This document shows, piece by piece, positions 16,840 to 26,030 of a DNA stretch of 64,000 bases. This DNA is from Dictyobacter aurantiacus (GTDB lineage: Bacteria; Chloroflexota; Ktedonobacteria; Ktedonobacterales; Ktedonobacteraceae). Numbering within the stretch: position 1 is the stretch's first letter; the number at the start of each line of letters is the position of its first letter. Under the pieces are notes generated by a model. The model was not told the DNA's origin. It ran no database searches and worked only from the letters and a program-made list of their open reading frames with translations. The translations under genes and the position numbers were made by a program. The stretch covers positions 930,001 through 994,000 of the forward strand of contig NZ_BIFQ01000001.1 in the NCBI RefSeq assembly GCF_003967515.1, read 5' to 3'.

Positions 16840-18529
16840 GGGCCGCATTGTTTGCTGGTAGAGTTTTTCTTCCAAGGCGGCCAGATACTCCACAGGCGCC
16901 TTTCTGAAACGATACTGCTCACGACGAGCTTCGTGGCGACCATCCACCTGAGTATGCAGTCTTCGTCATTGCGTGAGGTCGTGTGGTTGGAGTTCTGGCC
17001 CACTGAAGTGATAGCGCTGGCTGGCAACCGAGGCAACGATTCGCACGGCACCTCGTACAACGAGGCCAGGGGATGCCTGTTTCCGACCGGTGCATCGCCG
17101 TTCATGATAGCGGGTTGAGCCAAAGAGATGTTCCAAGTCATTGTTTGTACGTGGAAGATCAGACATATCATAACAAGGAAAGAGTCCCGACCAGTAACTG
17201 ACAGTCACTTTGAGAAATGTGGCGATCATCTGACGAAGCGGCTCAGATGCGCATGTTTCCTGGTGCATTTCGTCGAGGAGGGATTGGTAGAGCTGCTGCA
17301 CCTCACTAGCAGATCGTTGTTCAGTATTGGTAAGGAGGCGTGCGGCCCGATGGACCCCATTGATATCCAGCCTGCACATCGGGCCAGAGGTCAGCAGTTG
17401 TAGTTAACCCCTTCGTCAGAAGATGGTGCAAACGCCCAAGCGCGGTTGGCAAGCCTCTTTTTTGCGCCACGCGTTCGAGGGAAGCAGCGATGAGTGTGAG
17501 GCGCTCGTGCAACTTGAGCCCGACCGCAGAGAGCGGAGGATGCCCATCATCCGTGAGAGCAATACGCACTGTCGAACAGTAGCTGCGAATGATTGCCGCT
17601 TCGTCATCATTCTGTTTCTCGATCGTGCGCTCAATGGGACGGACGCCACGCATCTGCTTCTTCAATTCTTTCTTGGCGTGGCGATCAGCCTCATAGATCG
17701 GCTTGGCCGCTTCTCGAAGGTAATGAAAGTGGCAGAGTTGATGGGGCACTTCTGGCAGCGCAGAGGCGACCGCGTTGCGAATGGAGGGTTGTCCGTCAGA
17801 AATCACTCCCCGAATCGGTACGGGCAAAACGGCCTGCACTTCCGCAATCAATGCTGCCAGATCAGCTTCGCATTCACTGAGGAGAGGGCGTGCTAGCAGA
17901 ATTTCTCCAGACACACATTCACGAAAGACCCACAACACCTCATGGCCTACATCGGGGCGCAACCCATCAAGAGCTAAAAAGGCTGAGTTTTGTTGGGCAA
18001 AAATCTTTTGGATGCGGGGCTTTTCGGCCAGATGGAGGGACACCAATTCCTCATAACGGGCCAGAAGGTTGAGCACCGTTCGTTCTCCAATGGCAATTCC
18101 ACGATCATATAAGGCCAGGTGCAGTTCTGCCAGACTGTGGTGATGACGATAGCGTAACATCCAGATGAGTGCAATCACATCCAGGCCGTATTCTCCATAG
18201 GGCAGTGCCCACCGTCCCTCCTCTTCAGGTCGGTAAGGCTGGTGATAACGGGGGCAGGATTCCTGATGACACCGTCGAACTGTCAGTGAGAGACGGAAAT
18301 GGCCTTGCAGGATTGTTACACTCCGCTGTGTATGATAAGCAACCCGCGCTGTGTTGCCGCACGCAAGGCATTTTGTCGAAAGTGGTTGTAAAGAGACAAC
18401 CGTTTCCGTATCGGAAACTCGCGTTGGGCGACCCACGTCGTCCTCCTCAATCTGTTGAACTGCACCTTGCCACGTGTCATGGACCGTAGCGCGCGTTTCC
18501 ATGATACGCGGCAGCACGGCCAATGGCAT
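16837..18529 (-). pseudogene. MULE-type transposase, frameshifted and with internal stop
   Basis: The first 390 codons from 18529 carry a zinc-like N-terminus (CLACGNTARVAYHTQRSVTI, later RRCHQESCPRYH), a helical part (HHSLAELHLALYDRGI) and a DDE domain: FLALDGLRPDVG, GVISDGQPSIRNAVASALP and CHFHYLREA, the C/D(2)H pattern of MULE/IS256-like transposases. Near 17,355 a run of four G's carries an extra base: the frame reads QWGPSGRT while the neighbouring frame reads INGVHRAARLLTN. That frame includes RTNNDLEHLFGSTRYHERR (catalytic Glu) and meets an in-frame TGA at 16966; coding continues to KLYQQTMRP. Two lesions make it a pseudogene. Confidence 0.75.
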
Positions 18530-18572
18530 TCATCTGAGCACTGCCAGGGAAGAAGCATCGTTGCGGTCTTAG
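16837..18572. mobile_element. Degenerate MULE-like insertion sequence
   Basis: Proposed limits rest on weak terminal repeats: CTAGGGCCGCA at 16837-16847 and, read from the other end, CTAAGACCGCA ending at 18572 (9 of 11 match). Between them lies one broken transposase gene. The left end cuts off the IS4-like transposase and the right end touches an SDR remnant. No target duplication was found. Confidence 0.5.
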
Positions 18573-18673
18573 ATCACCGAACGGATCGTGCCACCATCGA
18601 CGCGGAGCGTTGCGCCACTCACATAATTAGCGAGCGGGCTCGCCAGATATGCCACTGCTGCAGCGATCTCCTC
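18569..18673 (-). pseudogene. C-terminal remnant of an SDR oxidoreductase
   Basis: On the minus strand the frame reads PEEIAAAVAYLASPLANYVS then GATLRVDGGTIRSVI and stop. This is the standard C-terminus of classical SDRs (xPEEIAxxVxFLAS...xGxxLxVDGG). Two codons upstream there is an in-frame stop and no further homology, so only about 35 codons survive. Confidence 0.75.
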
Positions 18674-19096
18674 TGGCTGTCAAAATGAAGAGCTGCTCGG
18701 CATACATTTCACATCATGTAAAAGCCGCTGCCATAAGAGAGGGAAGGCCTGCCGTAATGGTGGGAAAGTCATTACATATGCTATACTTGAGAAGCGTGAT
18801 TGCAACCACTCAGTTCATCCGTTTCAGGGTAATACCTACAATGCTGAAAGAACATGGATTCAGTGGTAAGGTAAAACAAACCCGCTCATAATCGTCCGAA
18901 GACAAACGGCTTCTTCTTGCTCTACTGATTGATCCTGGATGCCCACTGCCATTTGCGCGTTTTGATACTCAACCAGTTGCACCTGTGATGGTGCAACTGG
19001 TTGAACGTCCTGGTGCGTTACGAGTTTCCCTCCACGTGGTCATTAATGGAGCCAAAAGGAGGCTTTGCACCACAAATTGTACCACACCATCACGCG
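18674..19096. other. Gene-free stretch with a strong hairpin
   Basis: No supported gene. The notable element is a 14-bp perfect stem with a 6-base loop at 18970-19003 (arms CAACCAGTTGCACC and its complement). It contains the same CAACTGGTTGA core as the boxes at 12.67 kb. It lies downstream of the minus-strand PfkB gene and could help end its transcript, though no T-run follows. Confidence 0.45.
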
Positions 19097-20059
19097 TTAT
19101 TTCTGAAGGAACATCAGCACATCATCCCACGATGGAAGTGCTGACATTGCCCCGATCCGCGTGGTCACCAGTCCGCCTACAGCGTTCCCTATGGACAACG
19201 CATACTCAATCGCGGATCGCTCCAGATTTAGGTCTGCCATAAGCAGACCATGCAGAAGGCCGGAAACAAAGCCATCCCCGGCACCTGTGGTATCTTTCGC
19301 TGCTACGGCAAAACCAGCGACGTGACCGCTGGTAGTTGGTGTGAAATATATTGCCCCTACTTTTCCTTGCGTCACTACCAGAAGACGCAGACGCTCATGC
19401 CAGAGTGCACGTGCCGCACGCTCAAGGGACTGCTCCCCTGTCAGAAAGAGCAGTTCTTCTTCACTGACCTTGACTAGTTCCGCATGCTGCCAGCCCTCCA
19501 GAATCCTGGTCTTCGCCGCCTCAGCCGAGGGCCAGAGGGGAAGACGCAGATTGGGATCGTAGGAGATCAGCGCGCCACTCTCCCTGGCATACTGAAGCAC
19601 CGTCAACGTCGCACTACGGCTCGGCTCGTGAATCAACGAAATCGAACCATAATGGACAATACGTGCCCGCTCAACATACGACCGCGCAACATCTTCAGGA
19701 CGCCAGAGCATATCCGCGCTCGGATGGCGGTAGAACATAAAATCCCGCTCACCTTGCTCAAGCAAAGAGACAAAGGCAAGTGCGGTGCGAGCCTGCTCCG
19801 AGAATCGCACTGCGGAAACATCCACGCCATCACGATGCAATGTATCCACCAGGCAATGTCCAAACTCATCCTCACCCACCTGTCCCAGAAATCCGACACG
19901 CCTGCCCAGACGAGCAAGGCCAACCACCACATTCGCAGGCGCGCCGCCCGGAACCTTTTGAAAGAGTGACGCCTCTGCCAGCGTCATCCCCGCCTCCGTC
20001 GCCACAAAATCAATCAGTAGTTCGCCGCAACTGATGACATCCAGAACTGAATCTGTCAT
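19097..20059 (-). CDS. PfkB-family sugar kinase (fructokinase-like)
   Basis: 320 residues from the ATG at 20059 (AGAGGAAGAGAG upstream); the frame from 20101 overlaps the preceding stop codon and is less likely. N-terminal signature GELLIDFVATEAG, PGGAPANVVVGLARLG (family signature 1 with the di-glycine and Asn) and the ATP/anion-hole motif KDTTGAGDGFVSG with the catalytic Asp. Transfers phosphate from ATP to a ketose, most like fructokinases. Follows the zinc dehydrogenase closely in the same direction: likely one operon converting a polyol to a phosphorylated ketose, formerly with an ABC transporter. Confidence 0.9.
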   Translation of the reverse strand: MTDSVLDVISCGELLIDFVATEAGMTLAEASLFQKVPGGAPANVVVGLARLGRRVGFLGQVGEDEFGHCLVDTLHRDGVDVSAVRFSEQARTALAFVSLLEQGERDFMFYRHPSADMLWRPEDVARSYVERARIVHYGSISLIHEPSRSATLTVLQYARESGALISYDPNLRLPLWPSAEAAKTRILEGWQHAELVKVSEEELLFLTGEQSLERAARALWHERLRLLVVTQGKVGAIYFTPTTSGHVAGFAVAAKDTTGAGDGFVSGLLHGLLMADLNLERSAIEYALSIGNAVGGLVTTRIGAMSALPSWDDVLMFLQK

Positions 20060-20093
20060 CGTCTCTCTTCCTCTCGAATCCTGAAGCTCTTCT

Positions 20094-21125
20094 CTATGCA
20101 TTCAGCACAATCTGGGTTTTCACTCCTTCACCACGTCGTACCATATCAAGCGCCTTCGGAAAATCATCCAGCGGCAGGGCAGTGGTGAGCATCGCCTGGG
20201 TGTCGATCACGCCTGCGCTCATGACATCGAGGGCAGCTTGAAAAGAGAAGAGAACGGCCATCGAACCAACAATGGTAATTTCATCGTTATAGATCCGGAA
20301 AGGGGAAAGCGAAACGCGTGCCTCATGTGATGCGACCCCAAAGATCATAAACTTTCCACCCCGCTTCACCGTCATGAAGGCTTGTTCGATGACGGGCGCA
20401 ACACCGGTCGCATCAATCACGCAGTTAAAGCCCAACGGCTCATCCTTGAGTGCGTGTTGAATATCGGTGTAGACACGCGTCGCGCCAAGCTGTTCCGCGC
20501 GCGCCAATCGCTGTGTATTCACGTCGACGACAGCGATCCGCGAAGCCCCACCCCGTACTGCCAGTTGCAAGAGCAGCAGTCCCATGGTTCCGGCCCCTAC
20601 AATCAGAAAAGTATCGCCGAACCTGGGATTGAGACTATGCATGCCGTGAACAGCACACGATACCGGTTCAATCAAAGCCCCCTCACGGAATGAGAGGGTT
20701 TCAGGAAGCACATAGGCTTTGGCCGCAGGTACCGTCACATACTGGGCAAAAGCTCCGTTTATGGTGACGCCGATCGCCGCGTAGTTGAGGCACAGGTTTT
20801 CATGGCCTGTACGGCAAAACTCACACTGTCCACAATAGAGATTCGGCTCGACAGCAACACGGCTTCCCACCGTAATGGGCACTCCCGCCTTCCCCTCGCT
20901 TTGTAGACCACTTCCCACAGCCACTACTTCACCGGCAAACTCATGACCCGGAATCAGAGGATACCGGGCCAGGGGCGAATCCCCACCAATAATATGCAGA
21001 TCAGTTCCACAAATCCCGCTCGCACCCACACGAATCAACACTTCACTCGGACCCGGCATGGGCTCAGCCACATTGTCCACTCGTACCTGCTCGGGTGCAT
21101 CAACGATGACAGCACGCATATACAT
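20094..21125 (-). CDS. Zinc-binding alcohol/polyol dehydrogenase (MDR family)
   Basis: 343 residues. Catalytic zinc ligands lie in SGICGTDLHI and PLIPGHEFAGEVV; the structural zinc loop has four cysteines in LYCGQCEFCRTGHENLC. The Rossmann motif is VGAGTMGLLLLQLA. This is the sorbitol/threonine dehydrogenase branch of medium-chain dehydrogenases, oxidising a polyol or sugar alcohol with NAD(P). Its product would suit the adjacent PfkB kinase. A LacI-type operator lies upstream beyond the permease remnant. AGAGAGAAGG precedes the ATG at 21125, so the start is well supported. Confidence 0.92.
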   Translation of the reverse strand: MYMRAVIVDAPEQVRVDNVAEPMPGPSEVLIRVGASGICGTDLHIIGGDSPLARYPLIPGHEFAGEVVAVGSGLQSEGKAGVPITVGSRVAVEPNLYCGQCEFCRTGHENLCLNYAAIGVTINGAFAQYVTVPAAKAYVLPETLSFREGALIEPVSCAVHGMHSLNPRFGDTFLIVGAGTMGLLLLQLAVRGGASRIAVVDVNTQRLARAEQLGATRVYTDIQHALKDEPLGFNCVIDATGVAPVIEQAFMTVKRGGKFMIFGVASHEARVSLSPFRIYNDEITIVGSMAVLFSFQAALDVMSAGVIDTQAMLTTALPLDDFPKALDMVRRGEGVKTQIVLNA

Positions 21126-21201
21126 TACCTTCTCTCTTCTAGCATAGAATATCGTGATTATTGATCGGTTCCCAAAGATCCTATTTCAAGGCACCACCAG
21201 C

Positions 21202-21516
21202 TCATCCCTGCACCAGGTGCTTCTGTGCATAAATGCCGATTGCCACCGGCACCAGGATAATCAGCGCCGAAAGCACGGACAACTTCGCCAGGAACAGTCC
21301 CTCATTACTCATGAATGTCGCCACCATAATCGGCAACGTCGGAGAATTGGTATCCGTCAACGTCACCGCAAAGAAGAAATCATTCCACGCAAAGAGAATG
21401 GACAACAGCGCAGCCGCCGCCAGGCCGGGAGCAGCCATCGGTACCACAATCCTGATCGTCGTCTGTATGGTGGTACATCCATCGACCCACGCACTCTCCA
21501 ACACTTCCTTGCAATT
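21202..21516 (-). pseudogene. C-terminal remnant of a sugar ABC transporter permease (MalG type)
   Basis: The frame begins CKEVLESAWVDGCTT, the EAA loop of MalG-like permeases, and runs VPMAAPGLAAAALLSILFAW then NDFFFAVTLTD. It ends QKHLVQG followed by TGA, after which AGGALK and a stop still resemble the family's normal end (LVRGLTxGAVK). So the N-terminal ~180 residues are deleted and the end is broken. The deletion point is only ~75 bases from an intact LacI-type operator, implying that the rest of the transporter was removed by an internal deletion. Confidence 0.8.
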
Positions 21517-21582
21517 TCTCCTTATCCGGATACATCAATGCAGTAAAAAAAGAGAATGTTTCACATTCGCAACTGAATAGAA

Positions 21583-21609
21583 AAAACGATTAGCTAATCG
21601 TTTTGCTAA
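21583..21609. promoter_or_regulatory. LacI-type operator 1
   Basis: TTAGCTAATCGTTTTGCTAA (21590-21609) is a near-palindrome with the central CG typical of LacI-family operators; it also overlaps the perfect palindrome AAAACGATTAGC...TTTT at 21583-21604. It shares AAACGATTAGCT with operator 2 at 21942. It faces the minus-strand dehydrogenase/kinase operon, so it likely made that operon sugar-inducible. Confidence 0.7.
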
Positions 21610-21719
21610 AAAATAACATAGCAAAGTAAACCTTGTCAAGGATTATTCGTACACAATCTATCTATACACCATTTTTTGTCCCTACATCTCTCGATATATA
21701 TGAATCCAGTACAATATTT

Positions 21720-21757
21720 ACCCTATCCATGGATAGGGTACTATCCATGGATAGGGT
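21720..21757. promoter_or_regulatory. Tandem CCATGG-centred palindromes
   Basis: Two copies of CTATCCATGGATAG lie 18 bp apart centre to centre; the first is extended to the perfect 20-bp palindrome ACCCTATCCATGGATAGGGT (21720-21739), and the second keeps the right-hand GGGT. They sit midway between the two divergent LacI-type operators. A second regulator or a duplicated binding site is the simplest reading. Confidence 0.5.
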
Positions 21758-21910
21758 CGGACACAACATATGCTGGACCAGGATGAGCGCCATACAGTGT
21801 CATCCCTCACTGCTTGAGATGTAAAGGTTTTACATATTCTAGGATGAATGACTCTTATGTGTCTCTTGCTGGAACTTTTGCACTGCCCTGTAATGTCAAG
21901 CTCCTTACAC

Positions 21911-21957
21911 TTGACATGAATAGCCTCGTATGTTACTTTACAGCTAAACGATTAGCT
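21911..21957 (+). promoter_or_regulatory. lacI-type promoter with overlapping operator 2
   Basis: TTGACA (21911-21916), 17 bases, TACTTT (21934-21939) fits a sigma-A promoter for the LacI gene. Immediately after it, AGCTAAACGATTAGCT (21942-21957) is a palindromic LacI-type operator with central CG, placed at the expected transcription start. This arrangement predicts negative autoregulation. Confidence 0.7.
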
Positions 21958-21988
21958 GGCTTATGATGGAAAGCGAGTTGAAGAGAAT

Positions 21989-23083
21989 ATGGTGCACTCG
22001 ATTGGTCGCCCACCAACGATTAAGGATGTTGCAGCGCATGCGGGTGTCTCTGTTGCAACGGTATCGGCAGTGCTCAATGCCAATAAATATGTCAGCCCGG
22101 AGCTTGCTCAACGAGTGCATGCAAGTGTTGAGGCTCTGGGATATGAGCGTAATAGCCTTGCTCAGAGCTTAAAAACACAGACCAGTCATACGATTGGCCT
22201 GATTATTTCCGATATTATGAATCCGTTCTTTACCCATGTTGTGCGTGGGGTGGAGGACGTGGCCAATCAGCATGGGTATGCGCTGATTCTGGGCAATACG
22301 GATGAAGATCCTGAAAAGGAAAAAAATTATATTCGTCTCCTGGAGAGCAAGCGCGTTGATGGGCTTATTCTGGCTGCTGCTGCTGGCGACCATACCTATC
22401 TCCGCCCATTACCTCAACAGCGACTTCCTCTGGTCAGCCTTGATCGTTCGCTTTTCGAGTGGGGAATTGATTCAATCCTGATCGACAATATGGCCGGGGC
22501 ACGAAAAGCGGTTGAGCATCTTATTCAACTCGGCCATCAGCATATCGGCATCATCACAGGCATTGCTGGCATTACGACGACACAAGAACGTCTCGCCGGT
22601 TATAAGCTGGCCCTTGCATCACATAATATTCCAATCGAACCAACGCTGATTGCCTCCGCAAACTCACGGATCGAGGGTGGAGCGTATGCGGCCCGTCAAC
22701 TTCTGACGCAGGCGGCAGTACGTCCGACTGCGCTCTTTGCAATGAACGGTTTGCTGGCAATTGGCGTGCTGCACACACTCAAGGAACTGGAACTCCGTTG
22801 CCCAGAGGATATTGCCCTGGTCTCGTTCGATGATTTCGCGTGGTCATCGGTTCTCCGTCCCTATTTGACTGTTGTAAGCCAACCGACGTATGAGATGGGG
22901 CAGAAAGCGGCTCAGATCCTCTTCGAGCGTCTGGAGAAACGCAATGCATCCCCTCAGGAGGTACGTTTACAGGCGAATCTAATCATCCGCGAATCCTGTG
23001 GGGCGTTGCTGCACTCGTCGGCGTCATCCCTACACGATGTTGGGATAGAGCCAGCCTCTCTTTCGATCCGTAGTGCAGAATAA
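21989..23083 (+). CDS. LacI-family transcriptional regulator
   Basis: 364 residues. The N-terminal HTH and hinge read PTIKDVAAHAGVSVATVSAV then NANKYVSPELAQRVHASVEA, followed by a periplasmic-binding-protein-like sensor domain (GLIISDIMNPFFTHVVRGVE, LVSLDRSLFEWG, HIGIITGIAG, IALVSFDDFAWS). It binds a sugar or sugar phosphate and releases DNA. Its own promoter carries operator 2, and operator 1 lies before the divergent sugar operon, so it most likely controls the dehydrogenase/PfkB genes. The transporter it probably also controlled is deleted. The C-terminus is slightly extended compared with the family (about 340). Confidence 0.93.
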   Translation: MVHSIGRPPTIKDVAAHAGVSVATVSAVLNANKYVSPELAQRVHASVEALGYERNSLAQSLKTQTSHTIGLIISDIMNPFFTHVVRGVEDVANQHGYALILGNTDEDPEKEKNYIRLLESKRVDGLILAAAAGDHTYLRPLPQQRLPLVSLDRSLFEWGIDSILIDNMAGARKAVEHLIQLGHQHIGIITGIAGITTTQERLAGYKLALASHNIPIEPTLIASANSRIEGGAYAARQLLTQAAVRPTALFAMNGLLAIGVLHTLKELELRCPEDIALVSFDDFAWSSVLRPYLTVVSQPTYEMGQKAAQILFERLEKRNASPQEVRLQANLIIRESCGALLHSSASSLHDVGIEPASLSIRSAE

Positions 23084-23139
23084 CGAGTTCCACTAAATTG
23101 GGCATTCCCTTGAAATAAGAAATAGTGTATCGCCGACTG

Positions 23140-23167
23140 CGATGTTCGAGAATATCGTCGAACATCG
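23140..23167. terminator. Hairpin between convergent genes
   Basis: CGATGTTCGA and TCGAACATCG form a 10-bp perfect stem with an 8-base loop, 56 bases after the LacI stop and 13 bases beyond the stop of the convergent NB-ARC gene. It can serve both directions. Confidence 0.55.
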
Positions 23168-23180
23168 TCAAGCATATAGC

Positions 23181-24518
23181 TCACCAGCCGTGCGCCAGAG
23201 GAGCATTACCAAGATTGAGCGCGTAATCGGCAATGGTGGTATGCAAGCTATAGCGGCCTGGCCCATCGCTTTCCAGCAGGCCTGCATCCCAGAGTTCATC
23301 GAGTACGTCGACCGGTAACTGACAGACGGCGAGGGCTGCCTCTTCAGAAAAACTGTTCGGTTTGGCCGGAAAGATTGCCAGAGCGGACAGAGCCGCGTGG
23401 GCCTGTTTGCTTAAAGCGCGATCACTGATCGCGATCGTGCGCTGTACCGATAGCGGCGCACCTTTAAATGGAGTGAGCGCGGGGGTGAGTGAAGGGGTAA
23501 GCACGGAATTGGAGGGTTCGAGTGATAAGCGCTTCCCAGCATCTTGCAACTGTGCCAGAGCCGTACGGAGACGTTGGGGCTGAGCCGGGCGGAGTATATT
23601 CTCCAGATGTCTACCAATCTGTACCAGCGCCAGCGGCAGTCCTCCTACAGCCCGTACCAGAGCGCGGGCGATCGTATTCTCTCGCGACACAACCTGGGGA
23701 ACAAAGCGCGCCAACAGAGCCAGACCATCCGTTTCTGTCAGTTCGGGGACGGTGATAGTTCCTTCCTGGGCGAACGTGAATGCCACCTGAGGATGACGCG
23801 TGGTGAGCAGATACACGCAGTTCTTGCCTCCAACCTGGAATGTCAGAGCATCCTCTCCATTCCAGGCATCATCGATGATCAGCAGCATACGGCGCGAGCC
23901 AATCGTCGCATGCAGAATGCGGATCCAATCCTCTGGGCTCTCGGCATTCTCTACTTCCGCAGGCTCGATGCCCAGGAGTTTGCCCCAATGAATCAGCAAG
24001 CCCAGCACATTCGGTTCAGGTCCCAGACCAACCCAGAGGATACCATCGGAAAAATGCGCCTGAACTTGCTGGTCGGTGGCAAGCGCGATCGCGATCGCCG
24101 TTTTGCCTACGCCGGGCAGGCCCTTGAGTGCTATACGCGCAAGATTGTTTTCATTTCCCGTGGTGAGCCACTCTTTAACCTGCTGTAACAGCGTACCGCG
24201 CCCTGTCAGGCTCTGGGTCGTGCCTGCGCGCGGCATGGGACCAGTCGGCGAGTTTGCTTGCGCTGAGGAGAGAGATAGAGCAACGCTATTACCGAGTTTG
24301 TTCGCCTCAGCGCCAGTATCCTCCTGTGCCAGCAGGCCCAGTTCTCTGGTATTCTTGCCGAAGAGATTACACAATTGCTCTCGATAGTGAGGATAAGGCG
24401 TGGTCCGTCCCTGTTCCCAGCGCATCACGGTCTGGACGGAGACACCTAAGATCTCAGCTAGCCTGGCCCGTGACCAGCCATGCTTCTCTCGTTCTACTTT
24501 TAATGGATGGATATTCAC
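23181..24518 (-). CDS. XRE-type HTH/NB-ARC ATPase regulator
   Basis: 445 residues. Residues 1-60 are a Cro/C1-type HTH (GWSRARLAEILGVSVQTVMR, WEQGRTTPYP). A linker leads to the NB-ARC STAND ATPase: RGTLLQQVKEWL, Walker A LKGLPGVGKTAIA (near 135), Walker B RMLLIIDDAWNG (near 210), YLLTTRHPQVA, and GLPLAL. A winged-helix part (ALSALAIFPAKPNSFSEEAA) ends the protein; the usual long TPR/WD40 sensor tail is absent, so it is short for the family. Such STAND proteins switch on ATP binding and are common in Ktedonobacteria. Role as regulator versus immunity protein cannot be settled; no toxin-like effector domain is visible. Confidence 0.85.
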   Translation of the reverse strand: MNIHPLKVEREKHGWSRARLAEILGVSVQTVMRWEQGRTTPYPHYREQLCNLFGKNTRELGLLAQEDTGAEANKLGNSVALSLSSAQANSPTGPMPRAGTTQSLTGRGTLLQQVKEWLTTGNENNLARIALKGLPGVGKTAIAIALATDQQVQAHFSDGILWVGLGPEPNVLGLLIHWGKLLGIEPAEVENAESPEDWIRILHATIGSRRMLLIIDDAWNGEDALTFQVGGKNCVYLLTTRHPQVAFTFAQEGTITVPELTETDGLALLARFVPQVVSRENTIARALVRAVGGLPLALVQIGRHLENILRPAQPQRLRTALAQLQDAGKRLSLEPSNSVLTPSLTPALTPFKGAPLSVQRTIAISDRALSKQAHAALSALAIFPAKPNSFSEEAALAVCQLPVDVLDELWDAGLLESDGPGRYSLHTTIADYALNLGNAPLAHGW

Positions 24519-24815
24519 CAGGATCCCTCCCGTATCTTTGTGATCTCTTCAACTGAGCGTACCATATCTGCAAGTTACATTACGATACTTTGTAACAAAT
24601 AAGTAATAATACTTACTTGTCTAAAAATAGAATATCTGGCTGTTCTGGCGCAATATTGAAAACTATCAAGTAGGTGACATCTTTCTCATGCATATGGGTG
24701 GTGAGAAAGAATGACTTTCGCGAAGGCAAATTCTGTCCCTCTATTCCTCTCGTTCTTCCATCATTATTGGGATACTCTCAATAAAGTAACGCTACCACAA
24801 ACAGTGGAGAAAAAT

Positions 24816-26030
24816 ATGAAATGCATGTTGAAGACCGCACTCATTGGGGGCGTGACGCTGCTGCTTATCGTTATGCTCTGGCCATGTGTTGTTCAACCAC
24901 CGTCGAGTGTTAGAGCGGACAGCGGTGGGATACGCACATTTTCGTTTGTCAACGACACGTCGGAAACCATCTGGGCGGGATCCTCAGGGAACCCCGGCTT
25001 TCCGGCTCCCGCGGGCGGGGGATGGGAGATGGCTCCTGGCTCAACCTTCTCGGTGACGGTATCGAATAACTGGCAAGGCCGTTTTTGGGGTCGCACATAC
25101 TGTTCTTTTAATGGCACGGGCACCGGCCGCTGTGAGACCGGGGACTGTGGCGGCGTCTTGAAGTGTAACGGCGCGGGCGGAGCTACCCCCGCTAGCCTGG
25201 CTGAGTTTACTTTGGACGGAGCGGACGGCCAGGATACCTATGATGTGAGCTATGTGGATGGCTTCAACGTTCCCATGACCATTTCCCCCATTGGAGGTGC
25301 TTCCCCCAGGGCAGGTGACCATTACTGGTGCGGTGTTGCCGGCTGTGGAACGGATCTGAACGTTGGCTGCCCCAGTCCGTTGCGCATCATCGATTCCAGC
25401 GGACGCACAGTTGCTTGCAATAGTGCCTGCAACGCCTTCAATACCGATCAATATTGTTGTAGGGGCAATTATAACGCCACCAACTGCAAGCCCACTACCT
25501 GGCCCGTCAACTATGCCGCCTATTTTAAAAGCGGCTGTCCCGATGCCTATAGTTATGCCTATGATGACCTGACCAGCACATTTTCCGATAGCGGCGCGAA
25601 TTACTTGATATCCTTTGGTCCTCCCCCTGGAGGTGGTAAAACTGTCGTCAGTACCGGTGGGGGTGGCGTCACGGGTGCTCCCCCTGCAATCGTGATGCCG
25701 CAAGAACACATGGCTTTTGCCGAGAACAACCCGAATAGCGCAACAACGAAGATCACGAGCGGACCGTTTCACGTGCAAGTAACCAGTGCCGGCAGCGGCG
25801 CTCTTCACTTCACCTTTACGCCCGATGGTTGGAGTCCTGGTGCCGTAACCATACGCTATGACGCGCTTGGAGGGGCGATGCATGAGTCGCAGATGAGCAA
25901 CGAAGATGGGAGTTGGCAGTATACCGCGAACAACCTGGGCCAAAAAGGGCCTGTCGCCTACTGGTTTAGCTTTCAGCAAGATGGAGTTCAGTACACCACC
26001 GACAGTTGTGCCGTCTGGACCTCTTCCTGA
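24816..26030 (+). CDS. Secreted thaumatin-like protein with C-terminal CBM56-like domain
   Basis: 404 residues from the ATG at 24816 (GTGGAGAAA upstream). A signal peptide (MKCMLKTALIGGVTLLLIVM) is followed by a thaumatin domain: IRTFSFVNDTSETIWAGS, a cysteine-rich body, GDCGGVLKCNG, and the signature TNCKPTTWPVNYAAYFKSG, then CPDAYSYAYDD. About 14 cysteines fit the disulfide pattern. After a Gly/Pro linker comes a ~95-residue domain (LHFTFTPDGWSPGAVTIRYD ... YWFSFQQDGVQYTTD) closely like the two repeats in the protein at 37.6 kb and like CBM56, a beta-1,3-glucan-binding module. Thaumatin-like proteins bind or cut beta-1,3-glucan, so both domains point at fungal walls. Confidence 0.85.
   Translation: MKCMLKTALIGGVTLLLIVMLWPCVVQPPSSVRADSGGIRTFSFVNDTSETIWAGSSGNPGFPAPAGGGWEMAPGSTFSVTVSNNWQGRFWGRTYCSFNGTGTGRCETGDCGGVLKCNGAGGATPASLAEFTLDGADGQDTYDVSYVDGFNVPMTISPIGGASPRAGDHYWCGVAGCGTDLNVGCPSPLRIIDSSGRTVACNSACNAFNTDQYCCRGNYNATNCKPTTWPVNYAAYFKSGCPDAYSYAYDDLTSTFSDSGANYLISFGPPPGGGKTVVSTGGGGVTGAPPAIVMPQEHMAFAENNPNSATTKITSGPFHVQVTSAGSGALHFTFTPDGWSPGAVTIRYDALGGAMHESQMSNEDGSWQYTANNLGQKGPVAYWFSFQQDGVQYTTDSCAVWTSS

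Noticed and set aside
17340..17365. Programmed frameshift in the MULE-like transposase
   Set aside because: It lies late in the gene, has no slippery heptamer, and a second lesion (in-frame TGA at 16966) indicates decay.
23181..24518. NB-ARC protein as an anti-phage defence gene
   Set aside because: It has an XRE HTH in the effector position and no nuclease, TIR or protease domain or defence-gene neighbours, so a regulator is more likely.
25041..25979. 312-codon minus-strand frame in the thaumatin-like gene
   Set aside because: The plus-strand frame has a signal peptide, cysteine pattern and thaumatin signature; the antisense frame is a shadow.
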